Part shown: positions 29,249 through 38,502 of the stretch, piece by piece
Numbering within the stretch: position 1 is the stretch's first letter
Layout of the letters: each line of letters opens with the position of its first letter
Translations under genes and position numbers: made by a program
Assembly: GCF_000165485.1 (NCBI RefSeq)
Contig: NC_014623.1
Coordinates: 3,057,501 to 3,121,500 of the forward strand
Direction: 5' to 3'
Length of the DNA stretch: 64,000 nt
From: Stigmatella aurantiaca DW4/3-1
Lineage (GTDB): Bacteria; Myxococcota; Myxococcia; Myxococcales; Myxococcaceae
The notes under the pieces: generated by a model
What the model was told of the DNA's origin: nothing
What the model saw: the letters and a program-made list of their open reading frames with translations, nothing else
The model's database searches: none

Positions 29249-31057
29249 TCACCGTGGTTTGGTGGGCGCGCGGCGCCGTGTCCGGCTTGCGCCGGCCGGT
29301 TTCCGCGCGCCCCCAGCCGAACCCGGCGTGCACCTTTCGTTGTGCACCGGGCTCTCCCTCGACGTTGACGCGAAGTCGGGGGTCTTCATCCACGCGTGTC
29401 TATACCGTTCAACGCGCTGACGCACCATCTCGAATGGGACGGTGCTGCCCTCGCGCCATCGCCACGTACGGCCGCCTGGCTTTCGCCAGCCGTATTGCGC
29501 GTAGAGGCGTCGCATGCCGACCTTTGTGTGCTTGGCAGTGAGCCATCGGCGAATGGTCCACCACACGTGTGAGTCGAGGGCGGCGAAGACGCGCTTCGCC
29601 CCCCATGCGTGACGATAGTAGTTGCTCCACCCGCGCAGGGTTGGGTTGAGCAGGTCGAGGCGCTTCTTGAGCGTCGCGTTGCGCGTATCGCCGCGGAAGT
29701 GCTCTCGGACCAACGAGCGCAGACGCTTGCTGCGCTCCTTGGGGATGACGCACTTGCTGTTCCACCCGTACATCGGGCTTCGCTGCACTCGAACATGGTG
29801 CCCGAGGAAGCGCATCGGGCTCGTCACTGGTGTGATGGCCGTCTTCGCTTCCGAGAGTTCCAAGTTCAGCGTCTCCTTGAGGAGCGCTGCGAGAGCGGCC
29901 TTCTCTGCGAGCGCAGCCGTACGGGCCCGTTCATGACTGCCGGGACCGGGCTTCGCACCCACGAGAATAATGAAGTCATCTGCGTACCGGATGGGGACGA
30001 GCACGAGTCGGCCGTCTCTTCGCGACCGCCTGTCGTTGTTGCGATTCTGCGCTGCTCGTAGCTGTACCATTCTCGTGTCGTGCAGGAGCGTCGGCGTCCG
30101 GCGAGGCCACACGTGGCGCTCGTACCGTTCGTCGATGACTGCCAGCGCGATGTTCGCGAGAAGAGGTGACAAGATTCCGCCTTGGGGCGTGCCGGTGCTG
30201 CTGCGGAGGAACTGCTCCTCCGCCATGACACCAGCCTTCAAGAACGCCACGATGAGCCGATTCACCTTCGTATCGCCGACGCGACGGCGAACCCGCTCCA
30301 TCAGACCGTGATGGTCGATGTTGTCGAAGCAACCCTTGATGTCCCCTTCGATGGCCCACTGGTATGGGAGTCGAATCTCGGTCCCGGCTTCGGTGTTGGC
30401 GTGCTGAGGGAGGAGCAGCTTGCGCAGCTCCTCCAGTGCCGCATGCGCGCTTCGACCGGGCCGGAATCCGTACGAGGACGGGAAGAAATCCGCCTCGAAT
30501 ATCGGCTCCAGGATGTTCTTCACGGCTGCTTGTACGACCCTGTCTCTCACGGTCGGGATGCCCAGGGGGCGAAACTTCCAGGGCTGTCCTGGCTTGGGGA
30601 TGAGGACGCGCCGGACGGGGCAAGGTCGGTATGCGCCGGAGCGCAGTTCCTTCCGTACCTCGTCGATGAACGTGTCCACCCCTTTCGCTACGACCTTCCT
30701 GGCCGTGAGACCGTCTACGCCTGCTGTGCGTCGTCCTCGATTGCTGGCGACTCGCGCAAAGGCAGTCCGCAGGTTGCGGGGGTCGGTAATGAGGCCCCAC
30801 AGCTTGCAGAAGACGTAGACGGGGTTTTCATAACTTCGCGCGTACAGCTTCCGCTGCTCGTTCAGGAGCCAGCTCCGGTCGGAACTGGATGCCACATACG
30901 TGGCTTTCCCCTGCGGCTTTGGCGCCGTACTCGTTGACTGCCTCCCTTCGCCATGTGCACGGCTCTCCCGCGCTCGGACTACTACGGAGGCTCCGTCCCT
31001 CGCGTGAGACGTCGCCGGACTGGACGGCTTGCCGGGCTTCGCGGGCTCGGCGCTCAC
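29249..31057 (-). CDS. ltrA: Group II intron reverse transcriptase/maturase
   Basis: 602 aa from a GTG at 31057. RT blocks in order: WKFRPLGIPTVRDRVVQAAV (160-179), SSYGFRPGRSAHAALEEL (194-211), WAIEGDIKGCFDNIDHHGLM (234-253), GTPQGGILSPLLANI (289-303) and the active-site YADD (358-361), so the enzyme looks catalytically intact. The maturase X domain follows (GWSNYYRHAWGAKRVF, RRWLTAKHTKVGMRRL). No HNH/En domain is seen before the end, as in intron classes that use nicked or single-stranded targets. The frame continues through domain V to its stop at 29249. The first 55 residues are low-complexity and may be untranslated. Confidence 0.9.
   Translation of the reverse strand: MSAEPAKPGKPSSPATSHARDGASVVVRARESRAHGEGRQSTSTAPKPQGKATYVASSSDRSWLLNEQRKLYARSYENPVYVFCKLWGLITDPRNLRTAFARVASNRGRRTAGVDGLTARKVVAKGVDTFIDEVRKELRSGAYRPCPVRRVLIPKPGQPWKFRPLGIPTVRDRVVQAAVKNILEPIFEADFFPSSYGFRPGRSAHAALEELRKLLLPQHANTEAGTEIRLPYQWAIEGDIKGCFDNIDHHGLMERVRRRVGDTKVNRLIVAFLKAGVMAEEQFLRSSTGTPQGGILSPLLANIALAVIDERYERHVWPRRTPTLLHDTRMVQLRAAQNRNNDRRSRRDGRLVLVPIRYADDFIILVGAKPGPGSHERARTAALAEKAALAALLKETLNLELSEAKTAITPVTSPMRFLGHHVRVQRSPMYGWNSKCVIPKERSKRLRSLVREHFRGDTRNATLKKRLDLLNPTLRGWSNYYRHAWGAKRVFAALDSHVWWTIRRWLTAKHTKVGMRRLYAQYGWRKPGGRTWRWREGSTVPFEMVRQRVERYRHAWMKTPDFASTSRESPVHNERCTPGSAGGARKPAGASRTRRRAPTKPR
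29264..29356 (-). ncRNA. Group II intron domains V and VI
   Basis: Domain V on minus (29356-29319): GAGAGCCCGGTGCAC, loop AACGAAAG, GTGCACGCCGGGTTC, the expected 34-38-nt hairpin with a GNAA-type loop. After a six-base linker, domain VI (29312-29264) is closed by GGGCGCGCGG pairing perfectly with CCGCGCGCCC. Both lie inside the maturase reading frame. Confidence 0.75.
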
Positions 31058-31472
31058 GTGAGGTTCCCAGGTTCACGAGGTTGACCCTTGATGCTGTAGG
31101 TGGCCAGCTCTACCCCTGATCGCGCGGACTGCTCTCCGTTTCGGGGCAAGGGAGCAGCGTGTCCAGAGTGGACACACGCAGCCGGAGAACTAAGACCGGC
31201 CGCGCTCAGGCGACATTCCCGCGTGAGCGGGCTTTCTTTCCGTACAGAGGCTTGCATCGCTGACTTCAGGTGAGAGGGACACCGCCCTCTCGTCTTCACC
31301 ATGGCATCTGTGGTAGCCCGCCTGGGAGAGCAGTGCCCTCCGTGCGGACAGTTCAGGCCGTTCGGCTTTTGCAGGCCGCCGGTTCCATCTCGGCGACGTT
31401 CACGGCCCCCTTCTGCACCCGGCCCGACCCGGGCGAGGATGACGTCTTCTAGGTCATCGGTCTTCCTCCTGC
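31058..31472 (-). other. Intron 5' RNA region, no gene seen
   Basis: 415 bases between the tube stop and the maturase start. ORFs here lack ribosome sites and protein-like composition. Content is consistent with intron domains I-III (several short GC stems and GAA-rich loops), but I could not fold it or locate EBS motifs with confidence. Confidence 0.45.
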
Positions 31473-31940
31473 TTATCCTGGCGCACCCAGCTCGAAGAAG
31501 TCGTAGGTGAGGGTGACGGACTCGATGACGTTCTCATCCGACTCGTTGTCCCATTCGCCTGCGACGAACTTCACTGGCCAGGCGTGCGCGAGGCTCCACC
31601 GGCGCAGCGTGGTGCCGTCCCTGTCCTGCTGGACGATATCCAGGTTGCGCTTGTAGAGGCTGTCCGGAAGGCCCAGGCCGCTGGTGGTGTGCACGACGTC
31701 CTGGAACCAGTCGAATAGTTCGTGATCCTGCGTGGCGCCGCGCTCGAGGGTGACGTCGGAGAACGTGAGGCGCCCCGGGGACTTGTTGGGGATGAGGCTG
31801 CCGCCCTCGAAGTATTGGATGTTGGCGACCTCGACGGACAGCTCGGAGCATTTTTGAAAGCCCGAGTGCCCGAGGCCGTCGGCCTCGCACAAAAACTTGA
31901 AGCGCTTATGGAAGCTGCGCGGCTGTCCGATGATGGCCAT
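31473..31940 (-). CDS. Tail tube protein, gp19-like
   Basis: 155 aa. [40 protein letters not shown]-type spacing ([20 protein letters not shown]), [11 protein letters not shown] and [20 protein letters not shown] are typical of the T4 gp19 / conserved phage tail tube family shared with injection systems. It stacks as hexamers inside the sheath. The last codons as written (ELGAPG) read into the putative intron 5' end; splicing would replace them with ELDGEI or ELANHGEI, depending on the exact 3' splice site. Confidence 0.9.
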   Translation of the reverse strand: MAIIGQPRSFHKRFKFLCEADGLGHSGFQKCSELSVEVANIQYFEGGSLIPNKSPGRLTFSDVTLERGATQDHELFDWFQDVVHTTSGLGLPDSLYKRNLDIVQQDRDGTTLRRWSLAHAWPVKFVAGEWDNESDENVIESVTLTYDFFELGAPG

Positions 31941-31951
31941 GGCGAGGCTCC

Positions 31952-34169
31952 TTACAGGCCCGCCGAAGCCAGCTCGGCTTCGAGGGCGCGGGTGTCCTGG
32001 GCGATGCGCAGGACAATGAACTCGGCAGGCTTGTTGGTGGCGAGCCCGATGCGCGCCACCAGCTTGCCGGCGAAGACCACGGACGGCGGATTGAGCGCGT
32101 CCGAGACGTCAACGAAGAAGGCCTTGGCGGGCTCCTGACTGCGGAAGGCCCCGTTCTTCATCTGCGCGAGCAGGAAGGCGGCAATGGAGCGCCGTACCTG
32201 GGCGCGCAGCCCCTCGGTGTTGTTGCGGTGCCGGGCGAATTGCAGCCCCGACTTGAGGCTGCGCTCGATGAAGGACACCCCGCGCCGCTCTGCGACGTAG
32301 GGGAAGTTGCCGCTGGCCTTCAGCGTGCGGCTGCCGTCGATGAAGCGCGGCAGGCCGGGCCCGGTGGTGAGCGGATTGATGCGGCGGGGGTAGACGAGGT
32401 CCCGCTTCTTCTCTTCGAGGCACTCCTTGGACTCGAAGCCCAGGACGCCGAACATGCGCCCGGCCTCGATACCCGCGGGAGCCTCGTACACACCACCGGG
32501 GCGCGCGCCGTCGTTGCGCGCGAAGACGCCGGCGATGATGCCGGAGGGTGGGATGACGAGCTGCTCGAGGTTGCCGAAGACGCCGCGGGCGGGGTTGAGC
32601 ACCTTGACGCGGGGCCAGTAGAGGGCCGCGTGCTCAGAGAGCCCTTCGAGGGCGGCCTCCTGCGAGACGTAGGAGACGATGTCCGTGGCGCTGTAGCCCG
32701 CGGGCGAGTCGAGGACGGCGAAGACGAGGCCGTCGCGCGCCACCTCGCAGTAGCGCACCATGGCGTTGTGGACGGCGGGCGTGGCGCGCCCGGGTACCAG
32801 GAGGAGGGAGAGGTCCTGCACTTCGTCGAGCGCGTAAAAGACCGCTCCGGCCGGCCTCCGAGCCGATGAAGTCCGCGTCGTCCAGGCCGACGAGGCCGTC
32901 CGCGCCGCCCGAGAGGGCAACCGTCTGCACGTCCGGAATCGCGTCCGGTTGCACCATGAAGGCCCGGACGTAGGTGGAGCCGGTTCGCTCGTCATTGAGG
33001 ACGCGCTCGACGTAGCGTGCGTCGCCCTGGGCCGAGGAGAGGTTGGGGAAGGACTCGCGGTAGGCACCGTCCTCGAGGACGAGGACGTCGAAGGTTTCGG
33101 GAGCTCCATTCGTCGGGGGCCGCACCTCCACCTCGAGGCGGTTGGCGTAGGCGCCCGCATCCCTGGCCTCCAGGTGGAGGACGTCGGTGGCGCCGGAGGC
33201 GTCGCCTGTGTGCAGCAGCGCGTCGAGTCCGAGGCCGGAGCCCGCGTCTCCCTGCACACGCAAGGAGGCACCAGGCCCCGTGGACTGGGTGAGCAACTGC
33301 AGGGCCCCCAGGGAGGACGGTGCCACTCGGACACCGGCCACCGCTGCCTCCACGAGGGCGCGCACCTCGGCCAGCTCGACGGCGCGCAGGCTCTGGACGT
33401 TGCCGCTCCCCACCTGCGGGCCGCCCGCGAAGCCGAAGACGGTGTTGGCCACCGCGTCGCCCACCTCCAGGCGGCTGGAGGCGCCCTGGGTGTCGCTGGC
33501 GATTCTCAGCACGCCGGCCTCCACGGTGGCGCGTCCGCCGATGAGTCCCGCGTTGAGGACGGCGGCCACCTCCTGGGCAGTGGCCTGGGTGATGTCGCCG
33601 AAGTCCTCCTCGCTGAAGGGGATGAAGACGTCCCGGCCGTCGTCGACGCGCACCCGGAGCGACTGCCCGGCAGTGAGGGTGTAGGGGCCGGGACGGCCCG
33701 CGGAGACGGAAGCCGCGGTGCCGGAGAAGACGACGTCCACTGCCTCGGCGGCGTTGGCGGACACCTCCAGGCGCTGGCCGTTGGCCAGGGTGAAGGGGGG
33801 ACGCAAGGTGCCGCGCACGACGGCGGGCGTGGGCCCGCCGCCCGTGGTGAGGGCCGCCGCAGCAGGCGTGGCCGTGTGCGACTCGGGGTCGGAGGCGTCC
33901 TCGTAGTGGACGGTGCGCACCGCCCAGAAGTGGCTGCCGCCCTGCTCGAAGAAACCCATGGCGGCGAGGGCCAGGTCCGAGTCCGGCGTGAAGCCGCCGA
34001 AGGTGGCCTGGTAGTCCTCGAAGGAGGTGCACAGCACGGCCTGGCCGATGGGGCCTCTCTCCGCCAGGCCTACGGCCCCCACGACGGAGGTGGGCGCCGA
34101 GGGAATGCCACGGACGCGCGGCTCCTCCTCCTCCACGACGACTTTCGACGACAGCAACTCACGACTCAC
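31952..34169 (-). CDS. Contractile tail sheath protein, one reading-frame break
   Basis: About 738 aa from a GTG at 34169 ([24 protein letters not shown] upstream). The N-terminus [20 protein letters not shown] and the C-terminus ([40 protein letters not shown]) are sheath hallmarks, with a large inserted beta domain between. Frame breaks near codon 444: GGT CTT TTA CGC runs out of frame, whereas dropping one T of 32836-32839 restores [20 protein letters not shown], exactly the sheath consensus. Either a +1 slippage site, a real mutation, or a sequencing indel. Same TTA context as terminase and capsid. Confidence 0.88.
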
Positions 34170-34495
34170 GAGGCACCTCGCTTCTTGCGGGACACGCGCG
34201 CCGACACCTCCGGCGCGGCAGAGGGGGGCGACGACGGCGGGGCCGCGGGGGCTTGCCGCTTCAGGGCGACTTCGCCCCGGCGAATGGCAGCCGCCACCGC
34301 AGCCACGGAGAGCGCGGCCTCGGGCACGTCCTCCAGCGACACACCCGTGGCCAGGGTGAGGGAGGAGGGCAGGCGCCGGCCGCCACGTCCTGGTCGCACG
34401 CTGCAGGCACATTCGCCGCGCGCGACGCAGTACGACTCATGGGGCAGGAGGAAGGTGACGAGCCTGCCCAGGGCGTTGGTGAGGGTGACACTCAT
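34166..34495 (-). CDS. Small conserved-looking phage protein, 109 aa
   Basis: MSVTLTNALGRLVTFLLPHE followed by SYCVARGECACSVRPGRG, a Cys pair, then an Ala/Pro/Arg-rich tail ending in SRKKRGAS. It overlaps the sheath start by four bases and the upstream gene stop by four, so the three are translationally coupled. No family recognised. Small proteins just upstream of sheath genes are often assembly factors; not demonstrable here. Confidence 0.6.
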   Translation of the reverse strand: MSVTLTNALGRLVTFLLPHESYCVARGECACSVRPGRGGRRLPSSLTLATGVSLEDVPEAALSVAAVAAAIRRGEVALKRQAPAAPPSSPPSAAPEVSARVSRKKRGAS

Positions 34496-35394
34496 GGGGT
34501 GCCTCCAGAGAGAGAGTCCGTTTCGAGGTGCGTCCCGGCGACGGCCTTGCCGAGGTCGAGGGGCAGGCCCGAGTCCACGTCGAAGCCGCGCACCACCAAG
34601 CCCCAGGTGAAGGCGCGCACGTCGTCGCGGCTGCCGAGCTGCGTGCGCACCTCGCCGTCCGCGTCCATTTCCCAGCGGACGGTGCCGCGCGAGGCGTCCT
34701 CGGCGTCCCTCGGCATGGCCAGCCAGCGGTTGCGGTTGAGGAAGGTGGCCACGGCGGCCATGAGGTTGAAGAGCTCGGCGGTGCGCTCGGAGGCCACCGT
34801 GAGGGTGAAGGCCAGGTCCACCGTGTACGCGGGGCGCCTGCGCACCAGCTCCGCGCCGGAGGGGCCCTGCACGACGTCCTCGTGCAAGACGTTGGTGGAG
34901 TAGCGACGACTCTCGCGCAACGTGGGGCCTGACAGCACCACGGAGGGCAGCGCGGCCATGGCGATGACGTTGAGGCCGTCCGCCACCGTGTCGTCGTAGT
35001 CGACGGAGACGCTGGCGCTGACGTTGGCCACCACCTGGCGCTTCAGCTCGCGCAGCAAGGTGCGCACGAGGCGGGTGAGGTCTGCTTCCTTCGCGACGCG
35101 TGGGCGCAGGTAGCGGTACGCGCCTGGAAGGACAGCGGCCTCGCCTGGGACGGGGCTGCCCTCCGCGGAGAGGTTGAACACCTCGACGTCGACGGTGCCC
35201 ACCGCGTGGGCCGGCGTCCTCACGTCCGCGAAGTGAGTGCCCAACTCCACACGAAGCGACAGTACTTCGGCGGCCACTCCTCCCAGGCGCACGGCCACCC
35301 GCGCGGCGAAGCCAGTGCCGGCGAGGCGGAGAATGTCGCCGCCGCTGGTGGGTCCCGAAGAGGGCGTCACGGAGGTGAGGGAGGGGACGGCCAT
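34492..35394 (-). CDS. IPT/TIG plus tail-terminator-like protein
   Basis: 300 aa. Residues 1-85 are an IPT/TIG Ig-like domain (SLTSVTPSSGPTSGGDILRL, GTGFAARVAVRLGGVAAEVL). The rest, LVRTLLRELKRQVVANVSAS, VDLAFTLTVASERTAELFNL and MAAVATFLNRNRWLAMP, resembles the DUF4255/Pvc16 or gp3-type tail terminators that cap sheath and tube. Position just before the sheath supports this. The Ig-like domain would decorate the tail neck. Domain calls are from pattern only. Confidence 0.6.
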   Translation of the reverse strand: MAVPSLTSVTPSSGPTSGGDILRLAGTGFAARVAVRLGGVAAEVLSLRVELGTHFADVRTPAHAVGTVDVEVFNLSAEGSPVPGEAAVLPGAYRYLRPRVAKEADLTRLVRTLLRELKRQVVANVSASVSVDYDDTVADGLNVIAMAALPSVVLSGPTLRESRRYSTNVLHEDVVQGPSGAELVRRRPAYTVDLAFTLTVASERTAELFNLMAAVATFLNRNRWLAMPRDAEDASRGTVRWEMDADGEVRTQLGSRDDVRAFTWGLVVRGFDVDSGLPLDLGKAVAGTHLETDSLSGGTP

Positions 35395-35999
35395 TACCCG
35401 GGCCCTCCGAGGCCCAGCTCCTTCGCGACGCGCGCGAGGAAGCGGCGGCTGGCGCCCTGGCGAAAGCGTGCGAAGGCCGGCCGCAGGAAGGGCCGCGCGG
35501 GCGTCTGCGTCACAATGACGCCGCGCCCCCTGCCACTGTTACGCGACTCGCCGGCCAGGCCGGCCTGGCGCAGCAGCGCGAAGAGGAAGCGCCGCATTCG
35601 CGGCGTCATGGGCATGACGACGGGCGGCCCCCCGTACTCCTGGAGCTGCGCCACGTCGACGAGGGACTCGCCGTCCGGACTCTTCGCCGACCGCGAGACG
35701 CCGATGAAGGCTTCGTCGCCCTCCACGACGACGGAGATGGAGTTGCGCAGGGCGCCCGAGACGAGGAGGGACTTCGTCCCGCTGAAGCCCGCGAACTGGC
35801 GCGCCGCGAGCGTGAGGGGAGAGGGCGGGCGGAGCGGCTCTCCACCTGGCGCCTGTTGGGTGAGGCCCTGCACCACCTCCTTGCGTAGGGCGTGCGCCTC
35901 CTGGCGCAGGGCCGTCTGCAACGCACCCTCAAGGCGCGACGAGCCCGCCGCCAGCAGTTGGCGGGCCCGTGCCCAGTCTCCGGTGCGCGAGACGGCCAT
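35394..35999 (-). CDS. Phage virion morphogenesis / tail completion protein
   Basis: 201 aa from the ATG at 35999 ([16 protein letters not shown]). Central [20 protein letters not shown] followed by QLQEYGG, then [18 protein letters not shown] and [20 protein letters not shown]: this is the pattern of Mu gpG / HK97 gp10-type tail completion proteins (GxPxxxYAxxxEYG..., RPFLRPA). It joins tail to head. One base overlap with the next gene. Confidence 0.75.
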   Translation of the reverse strand: MAVSRTGDWARARQLLAAGSSRLEGALQTALRQEAHALRKEVVQGLTQQAPGGEPLRPPSPLTLAARQFAGFSGTKSLLVSGALRNSISVVVEGDEAFIGVSRSAKSPDGESLVDVAQLQEYGGPPVVMPMTPRMRRFLFALLRQAGLAGESRNSGRGRGVIVTQTPARPFLRPAFARFRQGASRRFLARVAKELGLGGPG

Positions 36000-36006
36000 G
36001 GATGCC

Positions 36007-36651
36007 TCAGCCCTGCTTGGCCCGCAGGTGGGGGACGTGCGAGTTGAGCCACTCCAGGGCCACGTTCGTGGCCTCACTCACCACGGCGCCGTGGCGGACG
36101 GACACCGAGGTGAGGGCCAGGGTGTGCGCAGCGACTTCGACGTCCTCCGGCTGGCAGCCGTAGTGCTTGAGGCCCTCGGCGATGGGGCGCACGGCGGGCA
36201 GGGTGCCGTAGCGCCAGGAGTGCAGCTCCAGGTTGCAGGTGTACGCCTCGGCCTCGTAGCGGGCGCGCGCTGAGGCGCTGGTGAGGTAGGCCAGCTCGTA
36301 GCTGGGGCCCTCCTCGTCGTGCTGGACGACGTGCTGGTGCTCGTGGACGCACACCACCACCTGGGCCCACAAGTCCCAGCCCGACTTCGGCACGCCCACC
36401 TCGAAGGGCAGGTAGAGGGTGCGCCCCACGGTGGTGGCGTACTTCTCCAGGAAGCGCTGCCTGTCGAGGATGCCCATGCGCTGAAGCGCCTCGGCCGCGA
36501 GCTGCATTTCGAGGGAGTCGGCCTTGTTGGCCGTCTTGGTGCGCAGGCGCGACTGCATGTGCTGGTAGAAGGCCCACACCTCTGCAGGTTGAATCTCGCC
36601 GCGCTGGAAGAGGCCGCCCACGCCAGGCAGGGACTGGAGGTAGCCCTTCAC
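36007..36651 (-). CDS. HExxH putative metallopeptidase
   Basis: 214 aa from a GTG at 36651. [18 protein letters not shown] contains HEHQH (103-107), an HExxH zinc-peptidase motif; [12 protein letters not shown] (130-140) offers a downstream Glu as third ligand. The N-terminal half is helical ([20 protein letters not shown]). It lies among head-tail joining genes. Metallopeptidases in contractile particles can be loaded effectors or maturation enzymes; neither can be chosen from sequence. The 5' end overlaps the lipoprotein gene by four bases. Confidence 0.6.
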   Translation of the reverse strand: MKGYLQSLPGVGGLFQRGEIQPAEVWAFYQHMQSRLRTKTANKADSLEMQLAAEALQRMGILDRQRFLEKYATTVGRTLYLPFEVGVPKSGWDLWAQVVVCVHEHQHVVQHDEEGPSYELAYLTSASARARYEAEAYTCNLELHSWRYGTLPAVRPIAEGLKHYGCQPEDVEVAAHTLALTSVSVRHGAVVSEATNVALEWLNSHVPHLRAKQG

Positions 36652-36956
36652 AGGACACCGCCTTCCTCGGCGCCCGCGTCCACGGTGCCGGCGTCGAAGG
36701 TGCCCGCGTCTACGGTGGCGGGCAGACAGGTGTGGCCGGCGACGCCCTCGTCGTTGACGTAGGCGCACGTGAAGGCGGCGTTGCTGTGCTCGCTGACGGC
36801 GTCGCAGTCGGCGAGCACCTGCCAGTTGCCGTCGCCGTTGCAGATTTCGGCGACGTTGCCGGCGCAGCGTGTGGACACCGGCGCGCAGCCGTCCGGCGCG
36901 CGGCAGCGGGTGAGCAGAGCAGTGGCGAGAAGTGGGGCGAGTAGCAGTGCTTTCAT
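36648..36956 (-). CDS. Secreted Cys-rich small protein
   Basis: 102 aa. Signal-peptide-like start (MKALLLAPLLATALLTRC); the C at 18 could be lipidated though TRC is not a textbook lipobox. Seven further Cys (APDGCAPVSTRCAGNVAEIC, ADCDAVSEH, FTCAYVND, HTCLP) suggest disulphides. The tail repeats DAGTFDAGTVDAGAEEG, encoded by 15-bp repeats. Such sequences are common in myxobacterial secreted proteins, so this may be host-derived cargo in the head-tail operon. It overlaps both neighbours by four bases. Confidence 0.6.
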   Translation of the reverse strand: MKALLLAPLLATALLTRCRAPDGCAPVSTRCAGNVAEICNGDGNWQVLADCDAVSEHSNAAFTCAYVNDEGVAGHTCLPATVDAGTFDAGTVDAGAEEGGVL

Positions 36957-37477
36957 GTGAGTCCTCGGGCCTGGGGCCTGTCGTTGAAGGTGACGAGCAA
37001 GAGATTCCGGCGAGGCCTCCGGCGGTGGAGTCCGAAGCCCGTGGGGCGCGCCTCCGTGACGTACAGCCCGGGAGGTGTCCTCACGGCCTGCACGAGGGTG
37101 CCTGCGACGTCGTAGAGGGCGCCCAGCCTGTCGCTGGGGCGGATGAGGGCGTCCCCAGTGGCGGCGTCGACGAGGCCAAGGCGCTCCAAGTCGCGGAAGT
37201 GGAAGACGAGCTCGAGGCTCGTCCGGGGGCTGTTGCCGGAAGGAGTCATGCGCAATGACTCAAAGGCATCCGGCTCCACCTGGCAGGGGACACGCACGGG
37301 CGGAAATTCGCGACGGAAGGCTTCGGCCAGACCGTCGTCGTCGCCGTCCACCAGCACCGGCTCGTGGAAGTCCGCGTCGTACCCGCTGGCATGGGGGCCC
37401 GGGCCGGGGCCCGCCATGGCGGCGGTGTCCAGGCGGTGCAGCTCCGCAAGGAAAGGGAAGATGAGCCTGCCCCTCAT
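36953..37477 (-). CDS. Head-tail joining region protein, 174 aa
   Basis: MRGRLIFPFLAELHRLDTAA, then DGDDDGLAEAFRREFPPVRV, and LELVFHFRDLERLGLVDAAT. No Cys cluster or membrane segment. Its place, between the connector-like gene and the tail completion genes, fits a head closure or neck protein, but the family is not recognised. Start and stop both overlap neighbours by a few bases, typical of a translationally coupled operon. Confidence 0.6.
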   Translation of the reverse strand: MRGRLIFPFLAELHRLDTAAMAGPGPGPHASGYDADFHEPVLVDGDDDGLAEAFRREFPPVRVPCQVEPDAFESLRMTPSGNSPRTSLELVFHFRDLERLGLVDAATGDALIRPSDRLGALYDVAGTLVQAVRTPPGLYVTEARPTGFGLHRRRPRRNLLLVTFNDRPQARGLT

Positions 37478-38115
37478 CAGGCCGCTCCGGGCAAGGGGGG
37501 CTTCACGTAGGGGGCGAGGAAGGTGTCCACCTCCGGCTCTCCGGTGAGAGGCCGCACCGCGGGGCGGACAGTGTCGAGGCGGTAGCTCTGCTCGCGCGTC
37601 CGCTCCTCCACCACGCGCCAGCGCGTGCGCTCCTCCAGGGACGCCTCGTCCGCCAGCGGGGAGAGGCTGCGCAGGACGAGGAGCATGCAGGCGCGGCGGA
37701 TGGCGGGCGGCGTGCGACCCTCGGGCGTCCCGTCCGCCTCGGTGTAGCCCCAGCGCGCGCCCACCGTGACGTTGCCCTCACCACGCGGGAAGACGCGCCC
37801 ATGGCGGAAGGTGAGGCGAGGCCCGTCGAAGCCCGGGCTCACCGGGGCCCCCCCCACCACCAGGCGCTCCTTGGAGAAGGACACGTCCTCCCCGTGGAGG
37901 GCCAGGCGGTAGAGACGGATGGGTGGCACCGGCAGCCAGAGGGAGGGGGTGCCGCGCCCGTCGAGGTGCAACGTCGCCGAGCGCGGCTCGAAGTGCCACC
38001 CCGTCACCCTGTCGATGGTGCGGGTGGCCTCGTCGAGGAGGAGGGCCAGGCGGGTGTCACCCGCCATGGCCGGTGTGACGCCCTCGGCGCGCATGTCGGC
38101 TACCGTGGCGTACAC
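37477..38115 (-). CDS. Head-tail connector-like protein
   Basis: 212 aa from a GTG at 38115 with GGAGAAGG upstream. VYATVADMRAEGVTPAMAGD followed by TRLALLLDEATRTIDRVTGW is the usual opening of gp6-like/DUF1320-type connectors, in which two helices are followed by a beta region (PIRLYRLALHGEDVSF). The C-terminal helix (PPAIRRACMLLVLRSLSPLA) also fits. Sits just after the capsid block. Confidence 0.65.
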   Translation of the reverse strand: MYATVADMRAEGVTPAMAGDTRLALLLDEATRTIDRVTGWHFEPRSATLHLDGRGTPSLWLPVPPIRLYRLALHGEDVSFSKERLVVGGAPVSPGFDGPRLTFRHGRVFPRGEGNVTVGARWGYTEADGTPEGRTPPAIRRACMLLVLRSLSPLADEASLEERTRWRVVEERTREQSYRLDTVRPAVRPLTGEPEVDTFLAPYVKPPLPGAA

Positions 38116-38116
38116 G

Positions 38117-38494
<378 letters not shown>

Positions 38495-38502
38495 GGTGAG
38501 CC

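Larger units (their letters stand above)
29255..31486 (-). mobile_element. Group II intron, boundaries provisional
   Basis: A maturase reading frame is followed by recognisable domains V and VI near the left end. On minus, GTGCGCC at 31486-31480 matches the group II 5' consensus GUGYG and lies inside the last codons of the tube gene. The right-hand half of the element, 31058-31472, has no gene and is the length expected for domains I-III. The 3' end is placed after the domain VI stem, at 29250-29263; the exact base is not resolved. Confidence 0.6.

Noticed and set aside
31054-31302. Minus ORF of 82 codons after the tube gene
   Set aside because: Lies in the intron 5' RNA region, lacks a ribosome site, and has Ser/Arg/Pro-rich random composition.
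32949-34610. Plus-strand ORF of 553 codons
   Set aside because: Antisense to the sheath gene, which has recognisable domains; a GC-driven shadow.
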